Assembly: GCF_004345645.1 (NCBI RefSeq)
Contig: NZ_SLWS01000018.1
Coordinates: 1 to 64,000, forward strand
Origin: Actinocrispum wychmicini
GTDB taxonomy: Bacteria; Actinomycetota; Actinomycetes; Mycobacteriales; Pseudonocardiaceae
Direction: 5' to 3'
Length of the DNA: 64,000 nt
Shown here one piece after another: positions 43,473-55,188 of the stretch (positions are counted from its first letter, which is position 1; each line of letters starts with the position of its first letter). The notes under the pieces are model-generated. The model had not been told where the DNA came from, searched no databases, and saw nothing but the letters and a program-made list of their open reading frames with translations. Both the position numbers and the translations under genes were made by a program.

Positions 43473-43799
43473 GAAGCGCGTGCCCGCGCAGCACACCTGT
43501 GGCTGGAGTGGTGTCTCCTTCCCGTGTGGCCTGGGCGCAGCCAATCACATCTGGCCCGTGGTGTCCGAACCCACGAAAGCCGTCCGGTCCGCCCACGCAA
43601 CCCGACACACAGCGAGAGCGATACGGACCGAAACCCAAGCCGGACACCACGGGCCAGATGTGATTCCCTTGGGCAGGCCACACGGGAAGGAGACACCACG
43701 ACCCCACCAAAAGACAACCAAACCAATGCAGCACCACCCAACAAACAGACTCCTTCTTGGCGGCCTGCCCTCGCGGCGAGCGAACAGTCTTTTCCAGCC
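43473..43799 (-). repeat. Right inverted repeat arm of the HNH element
   Basis: 327 bases, reverse complement of 41728-42055 with a single one-base indel; the translated frames across both arms are identical for about 95 residues, confirming near-perfect identity. It starts 33 bases after the HNH stop codon and ends just before the terminator of the beta-glucosidase gene. Confidence 0.95.
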
Positions 43800-43810
43800 T
43801 TGCAAACAAA

Positions 43811-43840
43811 GACCGGCACGGGCCCCCGCCTCGTGCCGGC
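43811..43840 (-). terminator. Terminator of the beta-glucoside operon
   Basis: CCGGCACG (43813-43820) pairs with CGTGCCGG (43832-43839) and is flanked by AAAG on the left and CTTT on the right, so on the minus strand the hairpin is followed by a short T-run. It lies 16 bases beyond the GH1 stop and would work in both directions. Confidence 0.75.
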
Positions 43841-43855
43841 TTTGCCGTTCAGCTC

Positions 43856-45277
<1,422 letters not shown>

Positions 45278-45296
45278 ATATCTCCTCAAAGAATCC

Positions 45297-46295
45297 TCAG
45301 TGGGTCGGGTGCAGCCAGCAGGCCACCGTCCGGCCGGCCGGCGCGGTGACGTCCCGGGGGACGCCGAGCACCGGCAGGTCGGTCGCACATGGTTCGAACA
45401 CCTTCGGACACCGTGGATGGAATGCGCAGCCAGTGGGCATGGCGCGCAGATCCGGCGGCGACCCAGGGATCCCGGTCAGCTCACGGCGAGGCCCATGCAA
45501 CGCCGGGAACGAGTGCAGCAACCCGTCGCTGTACGGGTGCAGCGAGGAGCGGTACAGGTCCACGGCGGGCGCCTCCTCGACGATCCGGCCGCCGTACATG
45601 ATCGCGATCCGGTCCGAGAACTCCACCAGCAACGAAAGGTCGTGCGTGATGAACAGCACCGAGAAGCCCAGCCGCTCACGCAACGCGATGATCTGGCCGA
45701 GGATCTGCCGTTGGATCACGACGTCCAAAGCGGTCGTCGGCTCGTCCATGATCACGACCCGCGGGTCCAGGGCGAGCGCCATCCCGATCATCACCCGCTG
45801 CCGCATCCCGCCCGACAGCTGGTGCGGATAGCTGTCCAGCCGGTCCGCCGAGATCCCGACAAGCGCGAGCATCTCCCTGGCACGGTCCAAACGCGACCGT
45901 GCGGTACTGCCCGGATCGTGCGCCTTGATCGCGTCCGTCATCTGCGTCGCGATCTTGTGCACCGGGTTCAGCGAGTTCATCGCGCCCTGGAACACGATCG
46001 CGGTCTCCGCCCACCGGAACGCACGCAGCTCACGGTCGGTCATCCGCATGACGTCGGCCGTCTCGCCGTTCTCCGCGTGATAGATCACCTCACCACCGGC
46101 GATCACCCCAGGCGGCGGCAACAACCGTGTCAGGCCGTACGCGAGCGTCGACTTGCCGCTCCCGCTCTCCCCCGCCAACCCGAGGACTTCGCCACGGTGT
46201 AACGTCAAACTGACGTCGTGAACAGCGTTCACAGCCTCGTCGCCGATGCCGTAGTTCACATCAAGGTTACGAACCTCCAGGACGGCGTCGCTCAT
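45297..46295 (-). CDS. Dpp/Opp-type ABC transporter ATP-binding protein
   Basis: A 332-residue ATPase of the DppD/OppD type: Walker A GESGSGKSTLA, signature LSGGMRQRVMIGMAL, Walker B VVIMDEPTTAL, and the C-terminal oligopeptide-transporter segment CAFHPRCPKVFEPC with its conserved cysteines. It pairs with the second ATPase of the operon (48191-49219). ATG 46295 overlaps the stop of the upstream permease (ATGA). Confidence 0.92.
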   Translation of the reverse strand: MSDAVLEVRNLDVNYGIGDEAVNAVHDVSLTLHRGEVLGLAGESGSGKSTLAYGLTRLLPPPGVIAGGEVIYHAENGETADVMRMTDRELRAFRWAETAIVFQGAMNSLNPVHKIATQMTDAIKAHDPGSTARSRLDRAREMLALVGISADRLDSYPHQLSGGMRQRVMIGMALALDPRVVIMDEPTTALDVVIQRQILGQIIALRERLGFSVLFITHDLSLLVEFSDRIAIMYGGRIVEEAPAVDLYRSSLHPYSDGLLHSFPALHGPRRELTGIPGSPPDLRAMPTGCAFHPRCPKVFEPCATDLPVLGVPRDVTAPAGRTVACWLHPTH

Positions 46296-47212
46296 GGTGT
46301 GTCCCTCCGCCCAAAGCCGAGTACGGGAGTGAACCCGACGCGCATCCGGACTGTGTCACCGTCCACCGTCTTCACCTTGGTCCTCCCGTTGCCCCGCAGG
46401 CGCGGGCTGACGAACTCGTCGATCCCGAAGTTCAGCAGCGCCAACGCGGTCCCCAACAAGGCGATCGCCAGGCCGGCCGGCACGAACCACCACCAAGCAC
46501 CTTGAGCAAGCGCTTGCTGCCCCTGTGCCCAGAACAGGATGGTGCCCCAGTTCCAGCTGTCCCCGCTGGTGTTCACCCCGATGAACGCCAAGGTGATCTC
46601 GGACGTCACCGCGAAGATGACCGTGCCGATGAAGTTGGACGCGATCACGGCGGTCAGGTTCGGCATGATCTCAAAGAGGAGAATCCGCCACGTCTTCTCA
46701 CCGGTCGCCCGCGCGGCTTCGACATAGTCCCTGTTGCGCAACGAGAGCGTCTGCGCGCGCAACACCCGCGCGCCCCACGCCCACGACGTCAGCCCGATCA
46801 CCATGGCGATGGTGAAGTCGCCGGTCTCCGGCAGGATCGACGTGATGATGATGATCAACGGCAGCGCCGGGATCACCAGGAACACATTGGACAGCGCGGA
46901 CAACGTCTCCGCGCCACCACCGGACAGATACCCTGATGTCACACCGACCAGCAGCGCCAGGATCGACGCCACCACGCCAGCGAGCAGACCGACCTCGATG
47001 ACACTGCGCGTCCCGGACAGGAGCTGGCTGAGGATGTCCTGGCCCAGGTGCGTCGTGCCGAGCCAGTGCGCGGCCGACGGCGGCGCGACCAGGTCGTTGG
47101 AGCGGGTCGACGGGTCGTACGGCGAGATCCACGGCCCGATGACGGCCATCAGGACGAAGATCCCCATCAACGTCAGGCCGATCGCGGCCTTCGGGTTCGC
47201 GACGAACCTCAT
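46292..47212 (-). CDS. Dpp/Opp-type ABC transporter permease (DppC-like)
   Basis: A 306-residue inner-membrane permease with six helices. It has the OppC-type start (NPKAAIGLTLMGIFVLMAVIGPWISPYDP), the LGTTHLGQDILSQLLSG segment and the EAA loop EAARATGEKTWRILLFEIMPN. Start ATG at 47212, one base after the upstream permease's stop, with GGAGGG upstream. It forms the translocation path together with the DppB-like protein. Confidence 0.9.
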   Translation of the reverse strand: MRFVANPKAAIGLTLMGIFVLMAVIGPWISPYDPSTRSNDLVAPPSAAHWLGTTHLGQDILSQLLSGTRSVIEVGLLAGVVASILALLVGVTSGYLSGGGAETLSALSNVFLVIPALPLIIIITSILPETGDFTIAMVIGLTSWAWGARVLRAQTLSLRNRDYVEAARATGEKTWRILLFEIMPNLTAVIASNFIGTVIFAVTSEITLAFIGVNTSGDSWNWGTILFWAQGQQALAQGAWWWFVPAGLAIALLGTALALLNFGIDEFVSPRLRGNGRTKVKTVDGDTVRMRVGFTPVLGFGRRDTP

Positions 47213-47213
47213 C

Positions 47214-48190
47214 CTAGCCCTCCCTCCGGGTGCGCGGATCCAGCAGCATGTACGCCAGGTCAGCCACGAAGTTAGCAAGCAGCACCGACAACGTGATGAT
47301 CAGGAAGATGCCCTGCATCAACGGGTAGTCCTTGGTGCCGACCGCCTGGAACAGCTGGTAGCCGAGTCCCGGATACGAGAACACGATCTCGACCAGCAAC
47401 GTCCCGCCGACGATGAAGCCCAGCGACAGCGCGAATCCGGACACGTTGGGCAGCAACGCGTTACGGGCCGCGTACCGAACCATGACCCGTCTCTCCGGCA
47501 ACCCCTTCGCGTGCGCGACGGTCACATAGTCCTCGGACGCGACGGTCACCATCATGTTGCGCATGCTGAGGATCCACCCGCTCATACACGAGATCAGAAT
47601 CGTCACCGCGGGCAGAATCCCGTGCAACAGCGCGCTTCCGATGAAGCCGCCAGTCCAGCTCGGCACCACGCCTGGGTCAAATCCGCCGGCCGCCGGCAGC
47701 ACGCTGTCCGGCCCGGTGAACAGCGCGATCGCGATCAGACCCAGCCAGAAGTACGGAATGGACGACAGGAACGTCGTCACCGGGATGACCGCGTCCATCC
47801 ACGACCCACGCCGCCACCCGGCAAGAGTGCCCAGCGCGGTCCCGATCAGGAACCCGATCACCGTGGTCAGCCCGACCAGGGCGAGGGTCCACGGCAGGCT
47901 CTGCCCGATCACCTCACCCACCTGGCTCGGGAAGAACGTGAACGACACGCCAAGGTCGCCGCGCAGCAACTGGCCCCAGTACTTGACGTACTGCGAAACG
48001 AGACTGTCGCCCTTGTTCAGTCCGAACAGGACGTAGAGGGACTGGACCGCGTCCGAGGTGATCTGCCCACGCATGCGGGTGATCAGCGACTGCACCGGGT
48101 CGCCGGGGATGAGCCGGGGGATGAAGAAGTTGATCGTGATCGCGGCCCACGCCGTGAACAGGTAGAACGCGATCCGCTTGAGGAGGTAGC

Positions 48191-48194
<4 letters not shown>
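47214..48194 (-). CDS. Dpp/Opp-type ABC transporter permease (DppB-like)
   Basis: A 326-residue permease: YLLKRIAFYLFTAWAAITINFFIPRLIPGDP is the standard N-terminal helix and loop, GDLGVSFTF and the EAA-type loop VTVAHAKGLPERRVMVRYAARNALLPN follow. GTG 48194 overlaps the stop of the upstream ATPase gene (GTGA); a longer upstream frame lies inside that gene and is not used. Confidence 0.9.
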
Positions 48195-49215
<1,021 letters not shown>

Positions 49216-49219
<4 letters not shown>

Positions 49220-50883
49220 GAGGCCGGCTTGAGCCGCATGACGACGTCCAGCGCGTTCTCCAGCGTGGGCTGCGCCGGGGCGTACTGGTTCTGATCGTCC
49301 GGCCAGCCGATCCAGTTCTTGGTCGAGTACTCGCCGCCGACGTTGGCGGCGGACGTGACGACCACCGGCATCTGCTCGACGAAGACCTTCTGCAACGTGT
49401 TCATGGCCCGGGTGCGGGTGGCGTCGTCGGCGGCACCGGCGAAGTCCGCGAGCGCCTGGGTCGCTTCGGCGTTCTCGTACCGGCCGTAGTTGCCGTTGAT
49501 GCCGCCGGTGCCGACCGGCTTGAACAGCGCGCCGTCCATGATGCCCTGGTAGATGTCGTACGGCGTCGGCCCGTTGTTGGTCCAGTGCATCGCGCCCTGG
49601 TAGTCACCGGTGTCCAGGGCCTTGGTCCAGGCGTCCTGGTTGGCTTTGTCCACAGTGGCCGCGATGCCGATCTTGGCCATGTTGTCCTTGATGATCTCCA
49701 GGTCGGTCACGTAGTCCGACCAGCCGGACGGCACGGTCAGGGTGATCGTCACCGGCTTCCCGCTCGGGTCCTTCAACGTGGTGCCGTCGTAGCTGTAGCC
49801 CTTGCCGGTCAACAACTGCCTGGCGCCGTCGACGTCGACCGTCACCTTCTTGTCCTGGTACGCCGAGTCCAGGAACGGGGTGCCGACCGGGGTCGGGATC
49901 CCGGTGATGTTGTCCACCTTCGGGTAGAAGTACCCGGCCTCGCCCTGGGTGAAGATGTCGTCCCGGTTGACCGCCATGTTCACCGCCTTGCGCAGGGTCG
50001 GGTCGTCCCACGGCTTGGTCTTGGTGTTGAACCACAGGCCGTGGATGCCCAGCACCGGCGGGAACCAGATCTTGTAGTGCGCGGGGTCCTTGCTGGTGTA
50101 GACCGCCTGGTAGTTCGGGATGAACACGAAGCTCCACTCGGCCTGGCCGTTGGCCAGCGCGGTGGTCTGGGCCTGGTTGTCCGCATAGGACGTGTACCGG
50201 ATCTCCTTGACCGCGGGCGCGTCCTGCCAGTAGCCGGCCCGTGCGGCCACCGTCACCGTCTGCGGGGTGAACGTCTTGAGGGTGTACGGGCCGCTGCCGA
50301 CCGGGTCGCGTACCGTCTCGGTCGCCGGGTTGGCGTAGGTCGACCAGATGTGCTTGGGGACCACGAACTGTTCCAGGATCTTCTTCTGGAAGACGTACTG
50401 CGAGCTGTCGAAGCCGAGGGTGACCTGGTTGCCCGCGGCCGACACGTCCTTGTACTTCACGCCGTCGATGTTCAGGCCGGGGTTGTCGCGCACCAGCTGG
50501 AACGTGTAGGCGACGTCGTCGGCGGTGAGCGCCTGGCCGTCGGACCACTTCACGTTGTCCCGGATGGTGAACGTGATCTTCTTGTAGTCGCTCGACCAGT
50601 CCCACTTGGTGGCCAGCCACGGCTTCGTGTTGTCGGTCGCCTTGACCTCGTTGAACATCACCAGCGGCTCGTAGATCACCCGGGCGTAGCCGAGCGACCG
50701 GGCCGCCGAGGTGTTCAGGAACGGGTTGTTGTTCTGGGTCTGCGGGCCGTTGGGCATGCCGACGTTCAACACGGTGTTCGACGCATGGGGAGTGGTGGCC
50801 TGCCCGCCGCTGCCACAGGCGGCGAGGCCGGCCATCGACAGGATGCCAGCGAGGGCTAAGGCGGCGATGCGCGTAGCTCGCAT
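49216..50883 (-). CDS. ABC transporter solute-binding lipoprotein (family 5)
   Basis: A 555-residue SBP_bac_5 lipoprotein: signal with lipobox LAAC (Cys near 23), then LNVGMPNGPQTQNNNPFLNTSA, LVMFNEVKA and the WSDGQALTADDVAYTFQL motif diagnostic of peptide/nickel/oligosaccharide binders. Several archaeal and Thermotoga relatives bind cellobiose and other beta-glucans rather than peptides; the GH1 gene in the operon supports that here. ATG 50883 follows GGAGGA. A CelR-like operator lies 34 bases upstream. Confidence 0.9.
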
Positions 50884-50916
50884 GGATCCTCCTTCGTGGG
50901 TCGTTGGTGACGGTCG

Positions 50917-50930
50917 TGAGAGCGCTCACA
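50917..50930. promoter_or_regulatory. CelR/CebR-like LacI-family operator
   Basis: TGAGAGCGCTCACA matches the known actinomycete cellulase operator TGGGAGCGCTCCCA at 12 of 14 positions and keeps the GAGCGCTC core exactly. It sits just upstream of the binding-protein gene, where a LacI-family repressor released by cellobiose would act. No LacI-family gene is in the window. Confidence 0.6.
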
Positions 50931-50988
50931 CGGTCGCCCGAGTCAACCGTGTGGCCGAGGTCACGTCAATAACGAACAGGTCACGAAG

Positions 50989-51015
50989 AGTATTAAATTT
51001 AAGTCATAAAATACT
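50989..51015. promoter_or_regulatory. AT-rich palindrome, candidate sugar-regulator operator
   Basis: A 27-base inverted repeat bounded by AGTATT and AATACT in otherwise GC-rich DNA, between the transporter operon and the divergent small membrane protein gene. The strong AT bias and symmetry resemble operators of ROK or similar repressors, and two ROK genes lie 1.6 kb to the right. It may also contain promoter elements. Confidence 0.4.
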
Positions 51016-51126
51016 TGCTTAATCGATCCAGAACCATGGCCGGTTTGTGTCATGCCGTGGCCGGTGGCGGGCCCAGCGTGGTCGACTGCGGGCTGGGGTG
51101 CGATGTACCAGGGGGAAGGACGAGAG

Positions 51127-51588
51127 ATGGCAGAAGAGCCGGGCGGTCACTCGCGGCCGATCAACAGGCCCGCCGCGGTCATGTACGCCGCGGTGGCGGG
51201 GGTCACCCAGGCCGCCATCATGCTGATCGTCGCCGCGATACTCGCCGTCGCTCTGATCGGGCAGCACATCGATGAAGTCCTGGCCTGGCTGCTCGTACTC
51301 GCCTTTCTGGCCGAAGTCGTGTTGTTGACCGTCGGCACGGCGCAGCTGCTGGCCGGCACGTCCCGCACCCTGTTCGTCGTCGCGGTCGTTCTCCCCCTTG
51401 GGTTCGACGTCTACCGACATGTTCGGTCCGCCGTAGACGCCGACGAGGGCCGCCTGGGCACCGTGTTCACCATCGCACTCGGGCTCATGCCGGTGATCGG
51501 CCTGATCCTTGCCCTGAACGTCAGGACCACCCGCTACCTCGACGAAAACCGTCGGTCGAAGGACCCGCGATCACTCGGCGGCGAGTAG
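51127..51588 (+). CDS. Hypothetical four-helix membrane protein
   Basis: A 153-residue integral membrane protein with four hydrophobic segments (AVMYAAVAGVTQAAIMLIVA, VLAWLLVLAFLAEVVLLTV, TLFVVAVVLPLGFDVY, LGTVFTIALGLMPVIGLILA) and charged termini. No family was recognised. ATG 51127 has GGGGAAGGA upstream. Its last 18 bases overlap the convergent LLM gene. Confidence 0.6.
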   Translation: MAEEPGGHSRPINRPAAVMYAAVAGVTQAAIMLIVAAILAVALIGQHIDEVLAWLLVLAFLAEVVLLTVGTAQLLAGTSRTLFVVAVVLPLGFDVYRHVRSAVDADEGRLGTVFTIALGLMPVIGLILALNVRTTRYLDENRRSKDPRSLGGE

Positions 51589-52608
51589 CTCCCGGACCCG
51601 CGGGATGACCTTGGTGCCGTACAGCTCGATCGCGTGCATCGCGTGCTCGTGCGGCAACGTGCCGCTCGAGTACTTCAGGGTGAACCGCTGCACGCCCAAG
51701 GTCCGTACGGTGTCCGCGATCTTGCGCGCGACCGTCTCCGGGGAGCCGGTGTGGTGCGCGCCCTGCGAGACCTCGGCCTCATAGCGCTCACGGGTGATCG
51801 GCGGCCAGCCGCGCTCCTTGCCGATCCGGTTCATCATCACCCGGATATGCGGCCAGACCACGTCAACGGCCTCCTCGTCGGTGTCCGCGACGAACCCGGG
51901 CGAGTGCGCCGCCACCGGCAGCCGCTCCAGGCCGAGCTGGTCCAGCGCCCGGTGGTAGAGGTCCACGTACGGTACGAACCGGGCCGGTTCGCCGCCGATG
52001 ATGGCCAGCACCAACGGCATGCCGTAGCTGGCCGCGCGCACCACCGACTCCGGGCTGCCGCCGACCCCGATCCACGTCGGGATCCGGCCCCGCTCGGTCT
52101 TCGGGTACACGCTCTGCTCTCGCAACGGCGGCCGGATCGTCCCCTCCCACGTCACCGGCTGCTCGGTGAGCAGGTGCGCCATCAGGTCCAGCTTCTCGGT
52201 GAAGAGCTTCTCGTAGTCGTCCAGGTCGTAGCCGAACAACGGGAAGGACTCGGTGAACGAGCCGCGGCCCAGGATGATCTCGGCCCGGCCCTGGGACACC
52301 GCGTCCAACGTGGCGAACCGTTCGAACACCCGCACCGGCTCGTCCGAACTGAGCACGGTGACCGCGGTGGTCAGCTTGATCCGTTCGGTCCTCCCGGCGA
52401 TCGCGGCCAGCACCACCTCGGGCGCGGACACCGAGAAGTCGTCGCGGTGGTGCTCACCGACGCCGAACATGTCCACCCCGAGCCGGTCGGCGAGCACTGC
52501 CTCGTCCACCACGTTCCTGATCACCTGCGCGTACGGCAGACGGTTGCCGTCCGTGTCGGTCGTCACGTCGCCGAAGGTGTCCAACCCCAGCTCAACAGCT
52601 GTTCCCAT
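51571..52608 (-). CDS. LLM-class luciferase-like oxidoreductase
   Basis: A 345-residue luciferase-like flavin enzyme starting MGTAVELGLDTFGDVT, with VDMFGVGEHHRDDFSVSAPE (substrate and flavin side), RAEIILGRGSFTESFPLFGYDL and WIGVGGSPESVVRAASYG. This belongs to a widespread group annotated as LLM-class oxidoreductases, different from the SsuD-like pair in the glycoside operon. Start ATG at 52608; the longer frame upstream is antisense noise. It is downstream of, and on the same strand as, a ROK regulator gene, with 28 bases between. Confidence 0.85.
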   Translation of the reverse strand: MGTAVELGLDTFGDVTTDTDGNRLPYAQVIRNVVDEAVLADRLGVDMFGVGEHHRDDFSVSAPEVVLAAIAGRTERIKLTTAVTVLSSDEPVRVFERFATLDAVSQGRAEIILGRGSFTESFPLFGYDLDDYEKLFTEKLDLMAHLLTEQPVTWEGTIRPPLREQSVYPKTERGRIPTWIGVGGSPESVVRAASYGMPLVLAIIGGEPARFVPYVDLYHRALDQLGLERLPVAAHSPGFVADTDEEAVDVVWPHIRVMMNRIGKERGWPPITRERYEAEVSQGAHHTGSPETVARKIADTVRTLGVQRFTLKYSSGTLPHEHAMHAIELYGTKVIPRVRELLAAE

Positions 52609-52636
52609 GCCCCACGAAACGGTCGGACGCGGACAG

Positions 52637-53806
52637 CTATTCCGACCGGGCGCCCGTTGCGAGCAGTCGCACAACGGGCAGCGTGGCCGCGCCCAACGCG
52701 ACCTCCTCGCTGCCGAGCTTGCCGAGGTGGATCTCCGCCTGCGTGTACAGGTACGGCAGGGTGTGTCGCCGCGCCGCGTCACGTACGGCCGGCAGGATCG
52801 ACGGGCCGAGCACCGCGCTGACCCACCCGGACAGCACCACGCGGTCCGGGCTGAGCAGGTTGATCAGGTTGGCGACGCCGATGCCGAGGTACTCCGCGGT
52901 CTCCGCCAACGCCGCACGAGCCGCCTTCTGGGTCGCGGACTTCGCGACCAGCTCCGCCATCCTGGACTCGGTGTCTTTCGTGTGGAACTTCTTGCCGTAC
53001 CGCTCAAGGATCGCCTCGGCGCCGATGTACGCCTCCAGGCACCCGCGCGACCCGCAGCGGCAGCGCTCCCCGCCGACCTGGACGACGGTGTGCCCCCATT
53101 CGCTCGTCGTACTCGTCGCGCCCCGGTACGACTCGACCCCGGTCGCGACCGCCGCGCCCACACCGACCCCCAGCAGCGCGATGACCGCACGCTGGGCGCC
53201 ACGGCCAGCGCCGCGCCACATCTCAGCCTGGCCAAGGGTTCGCGCGCAGTTGTCGACGTACAGCGGCGCCTGGACGGACGGCCGCACCATGGCGCCCAAC
53301 GGCACACCCGTCCAGCCGAAGGTCGGCGCGTACACCAGATCGCCCCGGACGGCGCCGGGCACACCGACCCCGATACCCAGCAGCCGCGCGGGATCCACGC
53401 CGGCGGTGACCTCCGTGACCCCGGCGGTCACCAGGCCGGCCACTGCCTCCGGGTCGAGCGACCCGATCGGGTACGTGGCCAGGGTCACCGTGGTCAGCGT
53501 GCAGTCGAAGAGCCCGACCTGCACGTGCGTCTCGCCGATGTCGACGCCGACCACCTGGGCGTAGTCCGGCCGGACCCGCAGCAGCGTCCGGGGCCGGCCG
53601 CCGTCCGAGTCGACCGAGCCCGCCTCGGTGACCATGCCGTCGTTGATCAGGTCGGAGATGACGTTCGACACCGTGGCCGAACTGAGGCCGGACGCGCGCA
53701 TCAGGTCGAGGCGGCTGCCCGGACCGGTCAGATACAGTCGCGACAGCAAGGCGGACCTGTTGTGCCGACGCAGGTCCCGCGTTGTCTGCTGTACCGGCCT
53801 GACCAC
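52637..53806 (-). CDS. ROK-family transcriptional regulator
   Basis: A 389-residue ROK repressor: N-terminal winged helix (LRRHNRSALLSRLYLTGPGSR, GLSSATVSNVISDLINDGMV), then the ROK sugar-kinase-like fold with VVGVDIGETHVQVGLFD and the zinc motif CRCGSRGCLEAY. The kinase-type ATP motif is not complete, as expected for a regulator. Start GTG at 53806. It is divergent from a second ROK gene of the same group, about 50% alike by eye. Likely ligand is a phosphorylated or free sugar linked to the glycoside genes around it. Confidence 0.9.
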   Translation of the reverse strand: MVRPVQQTTRDLRRHNRSALLSRLYLTGPGSRLDLMRASGLSSATVSNVISDLINDGMVTEAGSVDSDGGRPRTLLRVRPDYAQVVGVDIGETHVQVGLFDCTLTTVTLATYPIGSLDPEAVAGLVTAGVTEVTAGVDPARLLGIGVGVPGAVRGDLVYAPTFGWTGVPLGAMVRPSVQAPLYVDNCARTLGQAEMWRGAGRGAQRAVIALLGVGVGAAVATGVESYRGATSTTSEWGHTVVQVGGERCRCGSRGCLEAYIGAEAILERYGKKFHTKDTESRMAELVAKSATQKAARAALAETAEYLGIGVANLINLLSPDRVVLSGWVSAVLGPSILPAVRDAARRHTLPYLYTQAEIHLGKLGSEEVALGAATLPVVRLLATGARSE

Positions 53807-53858
53807 GGTGGGGATTCTGCCATGTCGGGACCGTCACCAGCCCATACCCTTGATTGCG

Positions 53859-53886
53859 GCATTTAATTTATGGCGGATATTTAGGC
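53859..53886. promoter_or_regulatory. AT-rich operator/promoter region between divergent ROK genes
   Basis: The segment from GGCATTTAATTTATGG to ATATTTAGG is the only AT-rich stretch between the two divergent ROK genes (starts at 53806 and 53923). By position it is the likely shared control region. Similar ATTTAA/TAAAAT blocks occur at 50989-51015 and at about 55389-55406. Confidence 0.35.
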
Positions 53887-53922
53887 TGGTACGGCATGCT
53901 GTCTCGAGCGAAAGGGGTGGTC

Positions 53923-55140
53923 ATGGCGGCGAAGCGCACCACAGTCCGTGACCTGCGCCGGCACAACCGGTCCATGTTGCTGGCCAAGCTTTTCTTCGAC
54001 GGCCCGCTGTCGCGCCACGAACTGAGCCAGCAGACCGGCCTGAGCGCCGCCACGGTCTCGAACGTCACCGGCGAACTCGTGGCGGACCGGCTGATCGTCG
54101 AGGCCGGGCTGGTCGAGTCGGACGGCGGCCGGCCGCGCGTGCTGCTGCGGGTCGACCCGGCGTTCGGCAACGTGATCGGCATCGACGTCGGCGAGACCGG
54201 CGTCAAGGTGGAACTGTTCGACCTGGCGATGAACCGGCTGGCCGCGGTGGACCACCCGATGCCCGCCGGTCCGGACCCGGCCGCCGTGGTCGAGCAGATC
54301 ACCGCCGGCGTGGCCGAGGTGCTGGACTCCACCCAGGTCGACGAGGGCTCGATCCTCGGCGTCGGCGTCGGCGTCCCCGGCACGGTCGAGCGTTCGCCCG
54401 CGGTGGTGCACGCGCAGACCATCGGCTGGGAAGGCGTGGCGCTGGAACAGATGCTGCGGGACAACGGGATCACCCTGCCGCTGTTCTTCGACAACGGCGC
54501 GAAAACCCTGGGCCAGGCCGAGATGTGGTTCGGCGCCGGCCGGGGCTCGCGGCACGCGGTGATCGCGCTGATCGGCTCGGGCGTCGGCGCGGCCGTGATC
54601 ACCGACGGGACCACGTACCGCGGCTCGACCAGCAGCGCCGGCGAGTGGGGCCACACCACGATCGTCTACAACGGACGGGAGTGCCGCTGCGGGTCGCACG
54701 GCTGCCTTGAGGCGTACGCCGGCGCCGAGGGAATCCTGGACCGGTACCGAAAGGCCCGTGGTGGCAAGGACATCCCGGGCGCCGACGAACAGTCCCAACT
54801 GGACGCCCTGGTGGCCGCCGCGGCGAAGTCGAAGACCGCCGCGCGGGTGCTGGAGGAGACCGCCGGCTATCTGGGCGCGGGCATCGCGAACCTGATCAAC
54901 CTGTTCAACCCGGAGCGGATCGTCCTGGGCGGCTGGGCCGGCCTGGCGATCGGCGGCCGAATGCTGCCCGCGATCCGCCGAGCGGCCCAGGCGCACGCGC
55001 TGCGCCACCCGTACGGCGTGGCCTCGATCGAGCTGTGCCAACTGGGCCAGGACGCGGTCGCGGTCGGCGCGGCGACACTCCCCGTGGCGGCGATGCTCGA
55101 AGAGGGCGCGGACCCCAGGGAGTCAACGGCCGCCGCGTGA
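53923..55140 (+). CDS. ROK-family transcriptional regulator
   Basis: A 405-residue ROK regulator, paralogue of the divergent gene: LRRHNRSMLLAKLFFDGPLSRHELSQQTGLSAATVSNVTGELV as winged helix, VIGIDVGETGVKVELFD, GVGVGVPGTVERSP, and the zinc motif CRCGSHGCLEAYAGAEGIL. ATG 53923 is chosen for AAAGGGGTGG upstream; the frame is open further left without a ribosome site. It lies upstream of the GH16 glucanase and may regulate it or the beta-glucoside operon. Confidence 0.9.
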   Translation: MAAKRTTVRDLRRHNRSMLLAKLFFDGPLSRHELSQQTGLSAATVSNVTGELVADRLIVEAGLVESDGGRPRVLLRVDPAFGNVIGIDVGETGVKVELFDLAMNRLAAVDHPMPAGPDPAAVVEQITAGVAEVLDSTQVDEGSILGVGVGVPGTVERSPAVVHAQTIGWEGVALEQMLRDNGITLPLFFDNGAKTLGQAEMWFGAGRGSRHAVIALIGSGVGAAVITDGTTYRGSTSSAGEWGHTTIVYNGRECRCGSHGCLEAYAGAEGILDRYRKARGGKDIPGADEQSQLDALVAAAAKSKTAARVLEETAGYLGAGIANLINLFNPERIVLGGWAGLAIGGRMLPAIRRAAQAHALRHPYGVASIELCQLGQDAVAVGAATLPVAAMLEEGADPRESTAAA

Positions 55141-55149
55141 CGATGTCGA

Positions 55150-55188
55150 GCCCAGGTGGACCGGACCGGGGTACCGGTCCACTCGGGC
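55150..55188. terminator. Terminator after the second ROK gene
   Basis: GTGGACCGG and CCGGTCCAC form a perfect nine-base stem, extended after a two-base mismatch by GCCC/GGGC. The hairpin starts 10 bases after the ROK stop codon. The remaining sequence up to 55461 shows no gene but has an AT-rich TTTTTTTGAGGCTAAAATAA tract near 55386-55405, a possible promoter or operator of the glucanase gene. Confidence 0.65.

Larger units (their letters stand above)
41728..43799. mobile_element. HNH/DUF222 element bounded by long inverted repeats
   Basis: A 2.07 kb unit: left arm 41728-42055, a promoter and one HNH-nuclease gene, right arm 43473-43799. The arms are reverse complements over 327 bases with one single-base indel near the outer end (GGCTGGGAAAAG against GGCTGGAAAAG). 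No target-site duplication is obvious. Flanks are a broken gene (left) and a gene terminator 12 bases away (right). No transposase is encoded, so movement would rely on the HNH protein or on another enzyme. Related DUF222/HNH genes form the repeated REP13E12 family of mycobacteria. Confidence 0.75.
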
